A stretch of 24,037 nucleotides of DNA from Lachnospiraceae bacterium (GTDB lineage Bacteria; Bacillota; Clostridia; Lachnospirales; Lachnospiraceae). This document shows, one piece after another, positions 1-7,903 of this stretch. The stretch's first letter is position 1. Every line of letters begins with the position of its first letter. The notes under the pieces were generated by a model that was not told the origin of the DNA, did not search any database, and was given only the letters and a program-made list of their open reading frames with translations. The translations under genes and the position numbers were made by a program. The stretch spans positions 1 through 24,037 of the forward strand of contig JAIECC010000148.1 of assembly GCA_029068665.1 (NCBI GenBank). The letters run 5' to 3'.

Positions 1-1267
1 GTCCACTATAAATGTTTATAACTTTTATCATATGGCAATGCCTCGAGTGGCAACGACCAAATACGATTCTCATAAAAAAAGTGAGCTTCGTTCTTTATAC
101 AATGATATGATAAAGCTGAATCAGAAGAAGCCATTCTATAAGCTTTCTCTGTCAGATACAACACAAGCTTATGTCATCGGAATCAAGGAAGCGGCAATGG
201 AGCTTAAGACCAGTTCTGCCTTTCTTAGTGAAGATATTGAACCGTCTTCCCGTAAAATGGCAATTACCACAGATGCTCCGGCAGATATTTCAGCCAAATT
301 GCTGACAAAAGATTATTCGTCTTTGCCATCCAACATAACTTTACAAGTGGATCAGCTTGCTGCTGCGCAGAAAAACATAGGAACCCAGTTGCCAGCCGAC
401 GGCACAGATATACCATCCGGTACACATTATCTTACAATAGAAAAAAGTGGAAGTGAATATCAATTCGAAATCGAAACGAAGGACGGTGAATCCAATCTTC
501 ACATCCAGCGTCGACTTGCTTTATCTATTAATAACAGCGGTATCGGAATTCGTGCAACAGTCCTGGAATCCGGTTTGAACAGTGCACTACAGTTGGAATA
601 TAAAAACAGCGGTGCCGGAACCTTAGACCAGAATCTGCAGTTTAATGTAAAAGGGGAAAAGGACTCCACTTTGGTAGATACCTTTGGACTGAATCAAGTG
701 ACTACTTATCCTGTTGATGCGAAATTCATCTTAAACGGAGAGGCACAAACTGCTTCTTCTAACCACATATCCATTAATAATGGCATTGGTATTGAGCTTT
801 ATCATGCTACCGGACAAGAAGCCAATATTCGACTGACACCGGATTATTCTGCTTTATTGGATGACGTGGATGACTTTGTATCCTATTATAATCATTTGAT
901 TGAGCTGGCCAATCGTACAAAGGGCAATCCAAACGGCTCCAAAAAATTATTACATGAGATTGGAACCGTTACCCGCCGTTTCCATAATTCCTTGGAAGCT
1001 TCGGGTCTTAAAATTGATGAAAAAGGATATTTGCAAAAGGATGAAGCCCTGCTTGTACAAAGTACGGAAAATGGAAATTTACAAGACCTGTTTCATCAAT
1101 TGTCAGATTTTAATCATGCAATTAATGACGCTACAAAGCGGATTACTTTAAATCCAATGGAATATGTGGATAAAACGATTATTTCTTATCCGAATACCAG
1201 AATGAATTTTCCGAATCCATATATGCCGTCCATATATAGTGGTATGCTGTATAATCAGTACGTATGA
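1..1267 (+). CDS. FliD-like (flagellar filament cap related) protein, 5' end cut by window edge
   Basis: The frame is open to the left edge: codons from base 2 read STINVYNFYH before the first internal ATG at 32, so the real start is probably just outside. Base 1 is G, which would fit the last base of an ATG. From the ATG at 32 the protein is 411 residues. About residues 105-210 resemble the FliD/hook IN region (a VDQLAAAQ-like segment, then a strand-rich stretch with ALSINNSGIGIRA). About 225-300 match the FliD C-terminal pattern (FILNGEAQTASSNHISINNGIGIELY, then DDVDDFVSYYNHLIELAN). The usual FliD N- and C-terminal coiled coils are not obvious, and the tail is Pro/Tyr rich (PNPYMPSIYSG). 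FliD caps the growing flagellar filament; whether this variant does so is inferred. No flagellar genes lie beside it here. Transcription ends at a hairpin just downstream. Confidence 0.7.
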   Translation, partial: STINVYNFYHMAMPRVATTKYDSHKKSELRSLYNDMIKLNQKKPFYKLSLSDTTQAYVIGIKEAAMELKTSSAFLSEDIEPSSRKMAITTDAPADISAKLLTKDYSSLPSNITLQVDQLAAAQKNIGTQLPADGTDIPSGTHYLTIEKSGSEYQFEIETKDGESNLHIQRRLALSINNSGIGIRATVLESGLNSALQLEYKNSGAGTLDQNLQFNVKGEKDSTLVDTFGLNQVTTYPVDAKFILNGEAQTASSNHISINNGIGIELYHATGQEANIRLTPDYSALLDDVDDFVSYYNHLIELANRTKGNPNGSKKLLHEIGTVTRRFHNSLEASGLKIDEKGYLQKDEALLVQSTENGNLQDLFHQLSDFNHAINDATKRITLNPMEYVDKTIISYPNTRMNFPNPYMPSIYSGMLYNQYV

Positions 1268-1270
1268 TAG

Positions 1271-1402
1271 CCCTATAGAAACGAACATCGGCAAATGCTT
1301 TTGCAAGTAAACTTGCTCGCATTTGCCGTTTTTGTATTCTAGCCTGGTACAATTATAATTCTGCTGTGCCACCTCGCCTCCCGGCTCGGTGCGGGCGTTC
1401 CG
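1271..1402. repeat. 132-bp tandem repeat, copy 1
   Basis: The unit begins CCCTATAGAAACGAAC and ends GTGCGGGCGTTCCG, starting 3 bases after the stop codon of the FliD-like gene. It contains a hairpin with CGGCAAATGC/GCATTTGCCG arms and a GC-rich tail. It differs from copy 2 at only about three positions by eye. The function is unknown; the region lies between two convergent genes. Confidence 0.9.
1289..1333 (+). terminator. intrinsic terminator of the FliD-like gene, inside repeat copy 1
   Basis: The arms CGGCAAATGC (1289-1298) and GCATTTGCCG (1319-1328) pair perfectly. The 20-base loop holds a small inner palindrome (GCAAGT-AA-ACTTGC). A TTTTT run follows directly at 1329-1333 on the plus strand. 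Copy 2 has the same structure at 1421-1465 with one A-C mismatch in the stem, which gives a second, weaker terminator. Confidence 0.75.
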
Positions 1403-1534
1403 CCCTATAGAAACGAACATCAGCAAATGCTTTTGCAAGTGAACTTGCTCGCATTTGCCGTTTTTGTATTCTAGCCTGGTACAATTATAATTCTGCTGTG
1501 TCACCTCGCCTCCCGGCTCGGTGCGGGCGTTCCG
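1403..1534. repeat. 132-bp tandem repeat, copy 2
   Basis: This is a head-to-tail copy exactly 132 bases after copy 1. The differences I see are G to A at 1422, A to G at 1441 and C to T at 1501. The near identity implies recent duplication or ongoing homogenisation. Because 132 is a multiple of three, the repeat creates an open minus-strand frame with a 44-residue period, which I do not regard as a gene. Confidence 0.9.
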
Positions 1535-1617
1535 CCCTATAGAAACGAACATCAGCAAATGCTTTTGCAAGTAAACTTGCTCGCATTTGCTGATGTTCGT
1601 TTCTGCACAGCAGAATT
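1535..1617. repeat. truncated third repeat copy ending in an inverted junction with a 22-bp perfect hairpin
   Basis: The copy follows the unit through GCATTTGC and then turns into the reverse complement of its own start. The result is a perfect inverted repeat, 1541-1562 against 1583-1604 (22 bp), around the 20-base loop. It is followed by GCACAGCAGAATT (1605-1617), which is the reverse complement of AATTCTGCTGTGC in copy 1 (1357-1369). The hairpin sits immediately after the stop codon of the minus-strand response regulator and probably protects or ends that transcript. No T-run follows it on the minus strand. Confidence 0.85.
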
Positions 1618-1622
1618 GCAAA

Positions 1623-2015
1623 TCATATCAACTGCAACTGTTGGAGCAGACTGTCAAATTGGACGATGTCGATTGGTTTGGAAGTATACGCCACACAGCC
1701 TAATTCAAAGGCCTTGGTAATGTTGGTCCCCACTTCCATACCGGTAGTCATAATGACCTTTACACCCTCTTGAGATGTTATTCCCTGTTCTTCCTCATAA
1801 TTCCGAATCAGTTCCAGTGTTTTATATCCATCCATCCGCGGCATTACAATATCCAGACAAATCAAATCATAGGGTCTTTGCTGCTCCGCGGCATCCTTAT
1901 ACATTTTAACTGCCTGTTCACCGTCCTCCGCAGTCTGACAGACACCATACTTGGAGAGAAATTTCGTCATGAATTTACGACTTACAAAATCATCCTCCAC
2001 AATTAAAATCTTCAT
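1623..2015 (-). CDS. receiver-only response regulator (CheY/Spo0F-like)
   Basis: This is a 130-residue single REC domain with no output domain. The acidic pocket is E7/D8/D9, the phosphoacceptor is D55 (LICLDIVMPRMDG), the switch residue is T90 or T91 (VIMTTG), and the conserved lysine is K113 (TSKP). The ATG is preceded by an AGGGGGG ribosome binding site. It should accept phosphate from a histidine kinase and act through protein contacts, as CheY or Spo0F do. No kinase is in the window, so partner and output are unknown. It lies 111 bp downstream of the PTS gene on the same strand, with no clear terminator between, so co-transcription is possible. It could belong to chemotaxis given the FliD-like neighbour, but that gene faces the other way. 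Confidence 0.9.
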   Translation of the reverse strand: MKILIVEDDFVSRKFMTKFLSKYGVCQTAEDGEQAVKMYKDAAEQQRPYDLICLDIVMPRMDGYKTLELIRNYEEEQGITSQEGVKVIMTTGMEVGTNITKAFELGCVAYTSKPIDIVQFDSLLQQLQLI

Positions 2016-2126
2016 CCACTTGCCCCCCTGAATCCCTATCCATTATCACTGCTTTTCAACAACAGATAGATGAAGTGTTCATTACAGATTCATTTTATCA
2101 TATCCTTGGTGATAAGTCTATTTTTC

Positions 2127-4271
2127 TTACTCCAAAATATCTACGGCATACAACTCATCTCCGGCTTTAATATCTCCGGTATTCAAAACACGTATTACCT
2201 GATTTTCTTCTAATTCTGTACAAATAACCGGTGAAACCAAAGATGGTGCTTTTTCTCGAAGCAGCTCCAAATCCAGCTTCATCAATACCGTTCCCACAGA
2301 CACCCGATCTCCTTCGTTTACAAGGACTTCAAAGCCTTCTCCTTCTAAATTCACCGTATCAATACCTACATGCAGCAGCATGGATATACCTTCTTCTGTT
2401 ACAAAACCAATGGCATGCTTGGAAGGAAATACAAATGAAATTTTTCCATTTGCCGGCGCTACTACTTCACTGGTTTTCGGCTCTACCACTGCACCGTCCC
2501 CCATCATCTTCTGTGCAAAGCCCTCATCCGGTGCCGTTTCAATCCTGCCTGCGATTCCGGTCATGGGACTATGGATAATAATAGACTTCACTACCTTTTT
2601 ATTCTTATTATCTTTCCGCACCGTCTTTTCTTCCGACGGTGCCTCTGTTACGGAGTACGCTTCCTCTTCCGGGGCATGCTCCAGGTATTCCTGCAGATTT
2701 GATTTGATAACAGAAACCCTTGGTCCATAAATCACCTGGACACCGGTACCCTTTTTAATCACTCCGGAAGCACCGGTACTCTTTAAGATTCCTTCATCTA
2801 CCTTTGCCGCATCAAACACTGTACAACGCAGCCTGGTAGCACAGCAGTCTACATCTGAAATATTTTTCTTGCCGCCAAGTCCGGCAGTTATGGCAATTGA
2901 CATTTCATCTTCCTCACCAGTTCCTGCCTTACCGTCTTTTCCTGCGTTCTTTTTGGCTTCCATATCACTTCTGCGATATAGCTTCACTTCCTCTGAATCA
3001 TCACGGCCAGGAGTCTTTAAGTTCAGTTTCTTAATCAGGAAGCTGAACAGGAAGTAATATACTACAAAGTATCCGATACCCACAATCACAATCCAGATCC
3101 AGTTGGTCTTTCCATTTCCCTGTAAAATACCGAAAAGGAACATATCAATCAAACCACCGGAGAAGGTCATGCCCACACCTACATTAAACACATGCATCAG
3201 CATATAGGCCAGACCTGCAAAGATACAATGAATACCATATAAAAGCGGTGCTACAAACAGGAATGTAAATTCCAAAGGCTCTGTAATACCCGTCAGCATA
3301 GAGGTCAATGCTGCGGAAAACAACAAACCGCCAACCTTCTTCCGGCTCTCCGGTCTTGCTGTTTTGTACATAGCCAGTGCTGCTCCCGGCAGACCAAAGA
3401 TCATCAATGGGAACTTACCGGACATAAACCGGGTTGCCTCTACTGAGAATACTGTAGTATTCGGATCTGCCAGCTGAGCAAAGAAGATGTTTTGTGCACC
3501 TTCGATCATCTGACCATTGACTTCCATGGTTCCTCCCACTGCTGTCTGCCAGAATGGCAGATAGAATACATGGTGAAGACCAAATGGAATCAATAACCGC
3601 TCCATAAATCCATATACCCAGGTTCCTGCATAGCCGGACCGCATAACCAGATCTCCTACTGCGAAGATTCCCTGCTGGATAATCGGCCAGATAAAGTACA
3701 TCAAAATACCTACAACTACGAATACCAAGGCACTGATGATTGGAACGAAACGAGTACCGCCAAAGAAAGACAATACCTGTGGTAATTCAATCTTATAAAA
3801 TCGATTGTGCAGCGCTGCCACGCCCAGACCGACGATGATACCACCGAATACACCCATCTGCAAAGAAGTAATTCCAAGTACATTCGCTGTGGAACCATTT
3901 AGCATGTTCTCTGCACCACCATTGATGGTAATCATGGCGCTGATAGAAGCATGCATAATAAAGAATGCAACTACCGATGCCAGTGCTGCAACATCTTTTT
4001 CCTGCTTTGCCATACCAATGGCTACACCCATGGCAAAAAGCAGGGGTAAATTGTTAAATATGACATTGCCGGCTTCACTCATTACAGTAAAGATTACATT
4101 AAATACGGTTCCCGGTCCCAATATATTCGTCAGATTGTACGCTTCAAGCATAGTGGCATTGGTAAAGGAACTGCCCAGTCCCAGCAGCAGACCCGCTACG
4201 GGAAGAAGTGCGATTGGAAGCATAAAGGAGCGTCCAACCCGTTGTAAAACTCCAAAAATCTTGTCTTTCAT
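2127..4271 (-). CDS. ptsG: glucose-type phosphotransferase permease, domain order IICBA
   Basis: The 714-residue membrane protein imports and phosphorylates a sugar using phosphate passed from HPr. The IIC domain, about residues 1-420, has multiple membrane segments and the conserved GITEPLEF motif (E331). It also carries ERLLIPFGLHHVFYLPFW, very close to the PtsG family. The IIB domain is at about 455-530, with phospho-cysteine C477 in DCCATRLR. After an acidic linker, IIA at about 565-714 carries H619 (SKHAIG) and active-site H634 (LLHVGIDTV). Domain order and length match Bacillus PtsG; glucosamine or GlcNAc (GamP/NagE type) remain possible substrates. The ATG is preceded by AGGAG. Its leader carries a terminator overlapped by a RAT-like element. 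Confidence 0.88.
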   Translation of the reverse strand: MKDKIFGVLQRVGRSFMLPIALLPVAGLLLGLGSSFTNATMLEAYNLTNILGPGTVFNVIFTVMSEAGNVIFNNLPLLFAMGVAIGMAKQEKDVAALASVVAFFIMHASISAMITINGGAENMLNGSTANVLGITSLQMGVFGGIIVGLGVAALHNRFYKIELPQVLSFFGGTRFVPIISALVFVVVGILMYFIWPIIQQGIFAVGDLVMRSGYAGTWVYGFMERLLIPFGLHHVFYLPFWQTAVGGTMEVNGQMIEGAQNIFFAQLADPNTTVFSVEATRFMSGKFPLMIFGLPGAALAMYKTARPESRKKVGGLLFSAALTSMLTGITEPLEFTFLFVAPLLYGIHCIFAGLAYMLMHVFNVGVGMTFSGGLIDMFLFGILQGNGKTNWIWIVIVGIGYFVVYYFLFSFLIKKLNLKTPGRDDSEEVKLYRRSDMEAKKNAGKDGKAGTGEEDEMSIAITAGLGGKKNISDVDCCATRLRCTVFDAAKVDEGILKSTGASGVIKKGTGVQVIYGPRVSVIKSNLQEYLEHAPEEEAYSVTEAPSEEKTVRKDNKNKKVVKSIIIHSPMTGIAGRIETAPDEGFAQKMMGDGAVVEPKTSEVVAPANGKISFVFPSKHAIGFVTEEGISMLLHVGIDTVNLEGEGFEVLVNEGDRVSVGTVLMKLDLELLREKAPSLVSPVICTELEENQVIRVLNTGDIKAGDELYAVDILE

Positions 4272-4323
4272 AACACATTCTCCTTTCTTTCATGTGGTGA
4301 AGTTTATGAAAAATGTACCTAAT

Positions 4324-4339
4324 TGAGAACTACTTCTCA
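4324..4339 (-). other. small inverted repeat in the ptsG leader
   Basis: TGAGAA-CTAC-TTCTCA is a perfect 6-bp stem with a 4-base loop about 50 bp upstream of the ptsG start codon. There is no T-run, so it is not a terminator. It may stabilise the mRNA or be an operator; no function can be assigned. Confidence 0.4.
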
Positions 4340-4390
4340 GATGTAATTCATCGAAGCACTGTTTTTCAATTCCAAACACCGTCAGAGCAT

Positions 4391-4443
4391 AAAAATAGCA
4401 CTAACAACACATAAACTATCACCATCTATGTATTGCTAGTGCT
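4391..4443 (-). terminator. leader terminator upstream of ptsG
   Basis: On the minus strand a 17-bp stem (AGCACTAGCAATACATA pairing with TATGTGTTGTTAGTGCT, two positions as G-U) has a 13-base loop and is followed by ATTTTTAT. It lies about 120 bp before the ptsG start codon and after the presumed promoter. It would therefore stop transcription inside the leader unless an antiterminator forms. Confidence 0.8.
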
Positions 4444-4455
4444 TACCAATAACCT
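4428..4455 (-). promoter_or_regulatory. RAT-like ribonucleic antiterminator site of ptsG
   Basis: The minus-strand sequence AGGTTATTGGTAAGCACTAG followed by CAATACAT resembles the RAT targets of BglG/LicT/GlcT proteins. It has a short stem (TTGGT/ACTAG) with a tetraloop, flanked by GTTA on one side and CAATAC on the other, as in GTTACTG...CAGGCAAAAC. It overlaps the 5' arm of the terminator, so the two structures exclude each other. This is the classic arrangement for PTS-controlled antitermination. The match is partial and the regulator gene is not in the window. Confidence 0.6.
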
Positions 4456-4458
4456 GCA

Positions 4459-4498
4459 ATTATACTAAACAGTATTATAAACACATTTTTACTATCAA
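4459..4498 (-). promoter_or_regulatory. probable ptsG promoter region
   Basis: Two TATAAT hexamers on the minus strand (4474-4479 and 4459-4464) lie just upstream of the RAT-like element. A TTGATA is at 4493-4498, but its spacing of 13 bp to the first hexamer is too short for a standard promoter, so the exact start is uncertain. The 324-bp gap between ptsG and the antiporter gene holds only this region, the RAT/terminator and AT-rich sequence. Confidence 0.4.
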
Positions 4499-4595
4499 GA
4501 ACTTATTATACGCAGTTTTTATAATTCTATTTATCACCAGTTTACAATTTTTTAATTTTCCTTATGCCCTCTGAGAAAAGCATCCATCTATTACC

Positions 4596-5858
4596 TTATG
4601 ACTGATGCTCTCTACGTACATTTGCAAGTTCCTCATAATGTCCTGTAATATCTTCACTTGCTACAACAGCGGCAACCTCTCCGCTCTTGTAGACAACTTT
4701 AAGCAAGATAGGGGTAATGATTGTTGTAATCACCACCATAACCACCACCGGTCCCACAAAAGCGCTTCCCAACAGTCCAAATGCGGTTCCTTTACTTGCC
4801 ACTATGAGGGCAACCTCTCCTCTGGACACCATTCCGACTCCAATCCGCCTGCACTGGTGTGACTGATATCCGCACATCTTTGCACCCAGACCACACCCGA
4901 TCACCTTTGTCAGAATCGCCACAACAACAAGTATCAGAGTAAACAGAATAATAACGGGTGTCATTTTGGGAAGCGTAACGGAAAGCCCTATATTTGCAAA
5001 GAAAACAGGGGACAGCAAAAGAAATGATACGACATCAAACTTTCCCAGCAGGTATTCGGACTTTCCTGTATTAGAAATAATCAGTCCGGCTATGTATGCT
5101 CCGGTAATGTCCGCTACACCAAACAGATGCTCCGACACGTATGCCATGAGCAGGCAAAACACAAAGGCTGCAATTACGTGCCTGTGGCGCATTTTATCTG
5201 CCTTTGACATCCAATGCTTGTAAACTTTATAAAACAGGAAGCCGACCACAATAGCAAACACAAAAAATGCCGCCACTTTTCCCAGAACTACTGCAATCTG
5301 GACCGAAGGGTCTGCCATACTTGTAATTATTGTCAGTGCGACAATTCCTAGAATGTCATCAATGATTGCCGCTCCAAGAATCGCATTGCCGGAATGGGTT
5401 TTCAATCTTCCAAGCTCTTTCAGCGTCTCTACTGTGATGCTGACGGAAGTAGCAGTCAGAATCACGCCTATAAATATATTCTGCAGCAAAATACTGCACG
5501 ATGCGTCTGACTCTATCATTCCCGGCCTATTAAAGAAATAGGCAATCAAAAATCCTCCTGCAATCGGTACAACAACACCGCAAACTGCAATAATCAGAGA
5601 GGCTTTTCCACTCTTTTTTAACTCCTTGATATCCGTTTCCAATCCGGCGTTAAACATCAGAACAATTACACCCAGTTCTGCCACACTCTTCAAAAAATCT
5701 GTTTCTGACAAAATTCCAAACACCGCCGGTCCCAGCAAAAGCCCTGCCAGCAGCGCGCCAACCACCTGCGGCATCCGTACTCTCGTTGTTGTAATACCCA
5801 GTAATTTGGTACTTAATAATATAATTGTCAAGTCAAGTAAAAATTTGTAGCTGTGCAT
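4596..5858 (-). CDS. monovalent cation:proton antiporter, CPA2 (KefB/NapA-like) family
   Basis: The 420-residue integral membrane protein has about 12 hydrophobic segments. The family signature AAIIDDILGIVAL holds the paired aspartates of the ion site, and GAYIAGLIIS and SRGEVALIVASKG also fit the Na+/H+ exchanger fold. No TrkA-N nucleotide-binding domain follows, so it is the short form. A TTG five codons upstream overlaps the ribosome binding site; I chose the ATG at 5858 because GGAGG lies 8 bases before it. It should exchange Na+ or K+ for protons at the cell membrane. It sits 31 bp after the aminotransferase gene with no terminator seen, so it may be the last gene of the TPP-controlled operon. 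Whether that link is functional is unknown. Confidence 0.87.
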   Translation of the reverse strand: MHSYKFLLDLTIILLSTKLLGITTTRVRMPQVVGALLAGLLLGPAVFGILSETDFLKSVAELGVIVLMFNAGLETDIKELKKSGKASLIIAVCGVVVPIAGGFLIAYFFNRPGMIESDASCSILLQNIFIGVILTATSVSITVETLKELGRLKTHSGNAILGAAIIDDILGIVALTIITSMADPSVQIAVVLGKVAAFFVFAIVVGFLFYKVYKHWMSKADKMRHRHVIAAFVFCLLMAYVSEHLFGVADITGAYIAGLIISNTGKSEYLLGKFDVVSFLLLSPVFFANIGLSVTLPKMTPVIILFTLILVVVAILTKVIGCGLGAKMCGYQSHQCRRIGVGMVSRGEVALIVASKGTAFGLLGSAFVGPVVVMVVITTIITPILLKVVYKSGEVAAVVASEDITGHYEELANVRREHQS

Positions 5859-5889
5859 CTGTCCTGCCTCCAATTTTCACGTTTTTAAT

Positions 5890-7077
5890 CTATATATCAA
5901 TATTAGCTGTAAGAATCCCGCTTTTTTCTACTGCATTTACCACCTGCTCCAACTCCTCTACCGGCATGACGAGAGCAAATCGAACATACCCTTCCCCTTT
6001 GCTGCCAAAAGCATCTCCCGGTGTACAAAGCACACCTGCACGCTTTATCATTGCCATACAGAACTCTCTGGAGCTTTGATAGCCCTTAGGAATCGGTGCC
6101 CAGACGAACATGGTTCCTTCGCTGTCCGGCACCTTCCAGCCGATTCTGCGAAAGCCGCCGCACAAAGCATCTCTTCTCCTCTGATATTCCCTGCACTGCT
6201 CTTTTACAAACTCATCAGGACCATCCAAAGCAGCAATGGCACCATACTGAATCGGGAGAAATGTACCAAAATCAAACTGACTTCGCAGCAGTTTCAATGC
6301 ATCTACTGCATCCTTCCTTCCGAGCATAAAGGAAATTCTGGCACCGGTAACATTAAAGGACTTGGACAGTGAAAAGAACTCCGCTCCAATCTCCATGGCT
6401 CCCGGTATGGATAAGAAAGAGCCTCCTTCCTTTCCGTCAAATATAATATCCGAATACGCATTATCATGAATCACAAATATATCGTATTTCTTTGCAAATG
6501 CCACTACTTCTTCATAAAACTCTCTTGGCGCCGTCCGGCAGACCGGATTGTAGGGATAGGATAAAATCATCAACCTGGCTTTCTTTGCCGTTTCCTCCGG
6601 AATCTCACTTAAAACCGGAAGGAATTGATTCTCCTCCCGAAGCTCATAAAACTCCATTCTGGCACCACTTAAATATGCACCTGCCTCAAAAATCGGATAG
6701 CCTGGATCCGGCAGTAAAACCACGTCGCCTTCATCCAGCAGTGCCATACCTACATGCCCGATTCCCTCCTGAGTACCATGGACTCCGGTAATACACTGGG
6801 TTGAAATGTCAACACCAAACCGTTTTTTATAATAGCGGGAAACAGCTTCCAACAGCTCCGGAATATCCCGCAGGGAATATTTATAATTTTCCGGTTCGGA
6901 TGCCGCCTTACAGATTGCCTCTACCACATGTCGGGGAGGTTCAAAATCCGGCGTTCCTACTGAGAGATTATATACCGTTTTCCCCTGAGACAGCATTTGC
7001 TCTTTTAATTCATTTAACTCTGCAAAAATACCGGTTTGAAAATGCTCCAGTCGTTTTGCTTTCATAGAATTCAACAT
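5890..7077 (-). CDS. PLP-dependent class I/II aminotransferase (AspB/DapL-like)
   Basis: The 395-residue fold-type I aminotransferase shows all core motifs: N177 in YPYNP, D205 and Y208 in HDNAYSD, the PLP-binding lysine K239 in FSLSKSFNVTGARISF, and a C-terminal arginine in GYVRFALVMP. The N-terminal VGTPDFEPP matches aspartate and LL-diaminopimelate aminotransferase relatives. The start at 7077 has AGGAG seven bases upstream. It would transfer an amino group between an amino acid and a 2-oxo acid in the cytoplasm; the exact substrate cannot be read from the sequence. It begins 21 bp after the thiamine-transporter ATPase gene ends. Its inclusion in a TPP-riboswitch operon is notable, since no standard thiamine step is known to need this enzyme. 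Confidence 0.88.
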   Translation of the reverse strand: MLNSMKAKRLEHFQTGIFAELNELKEQMLSQGKTVYNLSVGTPDFEPPRHVVEAICKAASEPENYKYSLRDIPELLEAVSRYYKKRFGVDISTQCITGVHGTQEGIGHVGMALLDEGDVVLLPDPGYPIFEAGAYLSGARMEFYELREENQFLPVLSEIPEETAKKARLMILSYPYNPVCRTAPREFYEEVVAFAKKYDIFVIHDNAYSDIIFDGKEGGSFLSIPGAMEIGAEFFSLSKSFNVTGARISFMLGRKDAVDALKLLRSQFDFGTFLPIQYGAIAALDGPDEFVKEQCREYQRRRDALCGGFRRIGWKVPDSEGTMFVWAPIPKGYQSSREFCMAMIKRAGVLCTPGDAFGSKGEGYVRFALVMPVEELEQVVNAVEKSGILTANIDI

Positions 7078-7098
7078 ATTTCCACTCCTGACAATAAC

Positions 7099-7851
7099 TT
7101 ATACTTCTCCGTAGGAAATGTCAAGCAATTGTCGGATTTTACGTTTGTAATCCAGAAATGCATCACTGAGCAGAAACGTACCTTCCCGAGGCTTGGGCTG
7201 TTCAATCACCAGCTCCGCTGAAATTCCTGCCGGTTCTCCGCTCATAATATAGATACGGTCGGATAATAGAATGGCCTCATCGATATCATGGGTAATAAAC
7301 AAGGTAGAAAGCCGGATTTCCTCCATAACACTTAAGTACCATTCCTGCACTGCCGTCCGGGTCAGCGTATCCAATGCACTAAAGGGTTCATCCAACAGAG
7401 CCACCTTGTCACCGCACATGTAGGTACGCAGCAGGGCCGCCCGCTGACGCATACCACCGGACAGTTGAACCGGATATTTTTTCTGTGTCCCATCCAGTCC
7501 GAATTGCGCAAAATACATCTCAGCTTTTTCTCTGGCCTCCCTTTTCTTCATCCCTGCCAGAATCAACGGCAGTGCCACATTATCCAATACGGTCTTATGG
7601 GGCAGCAATAAGTCCTTTTGCAGCATATAACTTAGATTTCCAGATTGTCCGGTAATCTCCCTTTGCTCCAGGAGAACCCTGCCGGCATCCGGTTCCGTCA
7701 AGCCGGACAGTATGTTAAACAGTGTGGTTTTTCCCACACCGCTTACACCAAGCAAACACACCAGTTCTCCTTCCTTCAGATGAATGGATATATCCTGAAG
7801 TACCTGCTTTTCTCCATATGCTTTTGAAATATGTTCTGCCTGTAATATCAT
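7099..7851 (-). CDS. thiZ: ABC transporter ATPase for thiamine precursor uptake (ThiZ-like)
   Basis: The 250-residue nucleotide-binding subunit has Walker A GVSGVGKTT (35-43), Q-loop Q78, signature LSGGM (130-134), Walker B VALLDEP (D154/E155) and switch histidine H188. It belongs to the nitrate/sulfonate/taurine/pyrimidine subgroup. It should power import together with the permease and the NMT1-like binding protein encoded just upstream. The ribosome binding site is weak (GAGGT). A 52-bp gap to the preceding gene holds a small hairpin. The thiamine assignment rests on context (TPP riboswitch, ThiY-like partner) rather than on the ATPase itself. Confidence 0.87.
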   Translation of the reverse strand: MILQAEHISKAYGEKQVLQDISIHLKEGELVCLLGVSGVGKTTLFNILSGLTEPDAGRVLLEQREITGQSGNLSYMLQKDLLLPHKTVLDNVALPLILAGMKKREAREKAEMYFAQFGLDGTQKKYPVQLSGGMRQRAALLRTYMCGDKVALLDEPFSALDTLTRTAVQEWYLSVMEEIRLSTLFITHDIDEAILLSDRIYIMSGEPAGISAELVIEQPKPREGTFLLSDAFLDYKRKIRQLLDISYGEV

Positions 7852-7878
7852 CCATCTACCTCTGTATCACTCATAACC

Positions 7879-7893
7879 AATTACGAAGTAATT
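7879..7893 (-). other. intercistronic hairpin between thiY- and thiZ-like genes
   Basis: AATTAC-GAA-GTAATT is a perfect 6-bp stem with a 3-base loop in the 52-bp gap. It is AT-rich and lacks a T-run, so it is more likely an mRNA-processing or stability element than a terminator. Confidence 0.35.
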
Positions 7894-7903
7894 AATTGCC
7901 TGC

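Noticed and set aside
1271..1617. CRISPR array
   Set aside because: The units are full head-to-tail duplicates with no unique spacers, and there are no cas genes.
1148..1621. Minus-strand open frame with 44-residue repeats (RNARTEPGGEV...)
   Set aside because: It exists because the DNA repeat length is a multiple of three; it starts at TTG beside the response regulator stop, has no ribosome binding site, and runs into the FliD-like gene.
4560..4595. Terminator after the antiporter gene
   Set aside because: Only a weak TTTTC/GAAAA pairing is visible, with no stable stem followed by a T-run on the minus strand.
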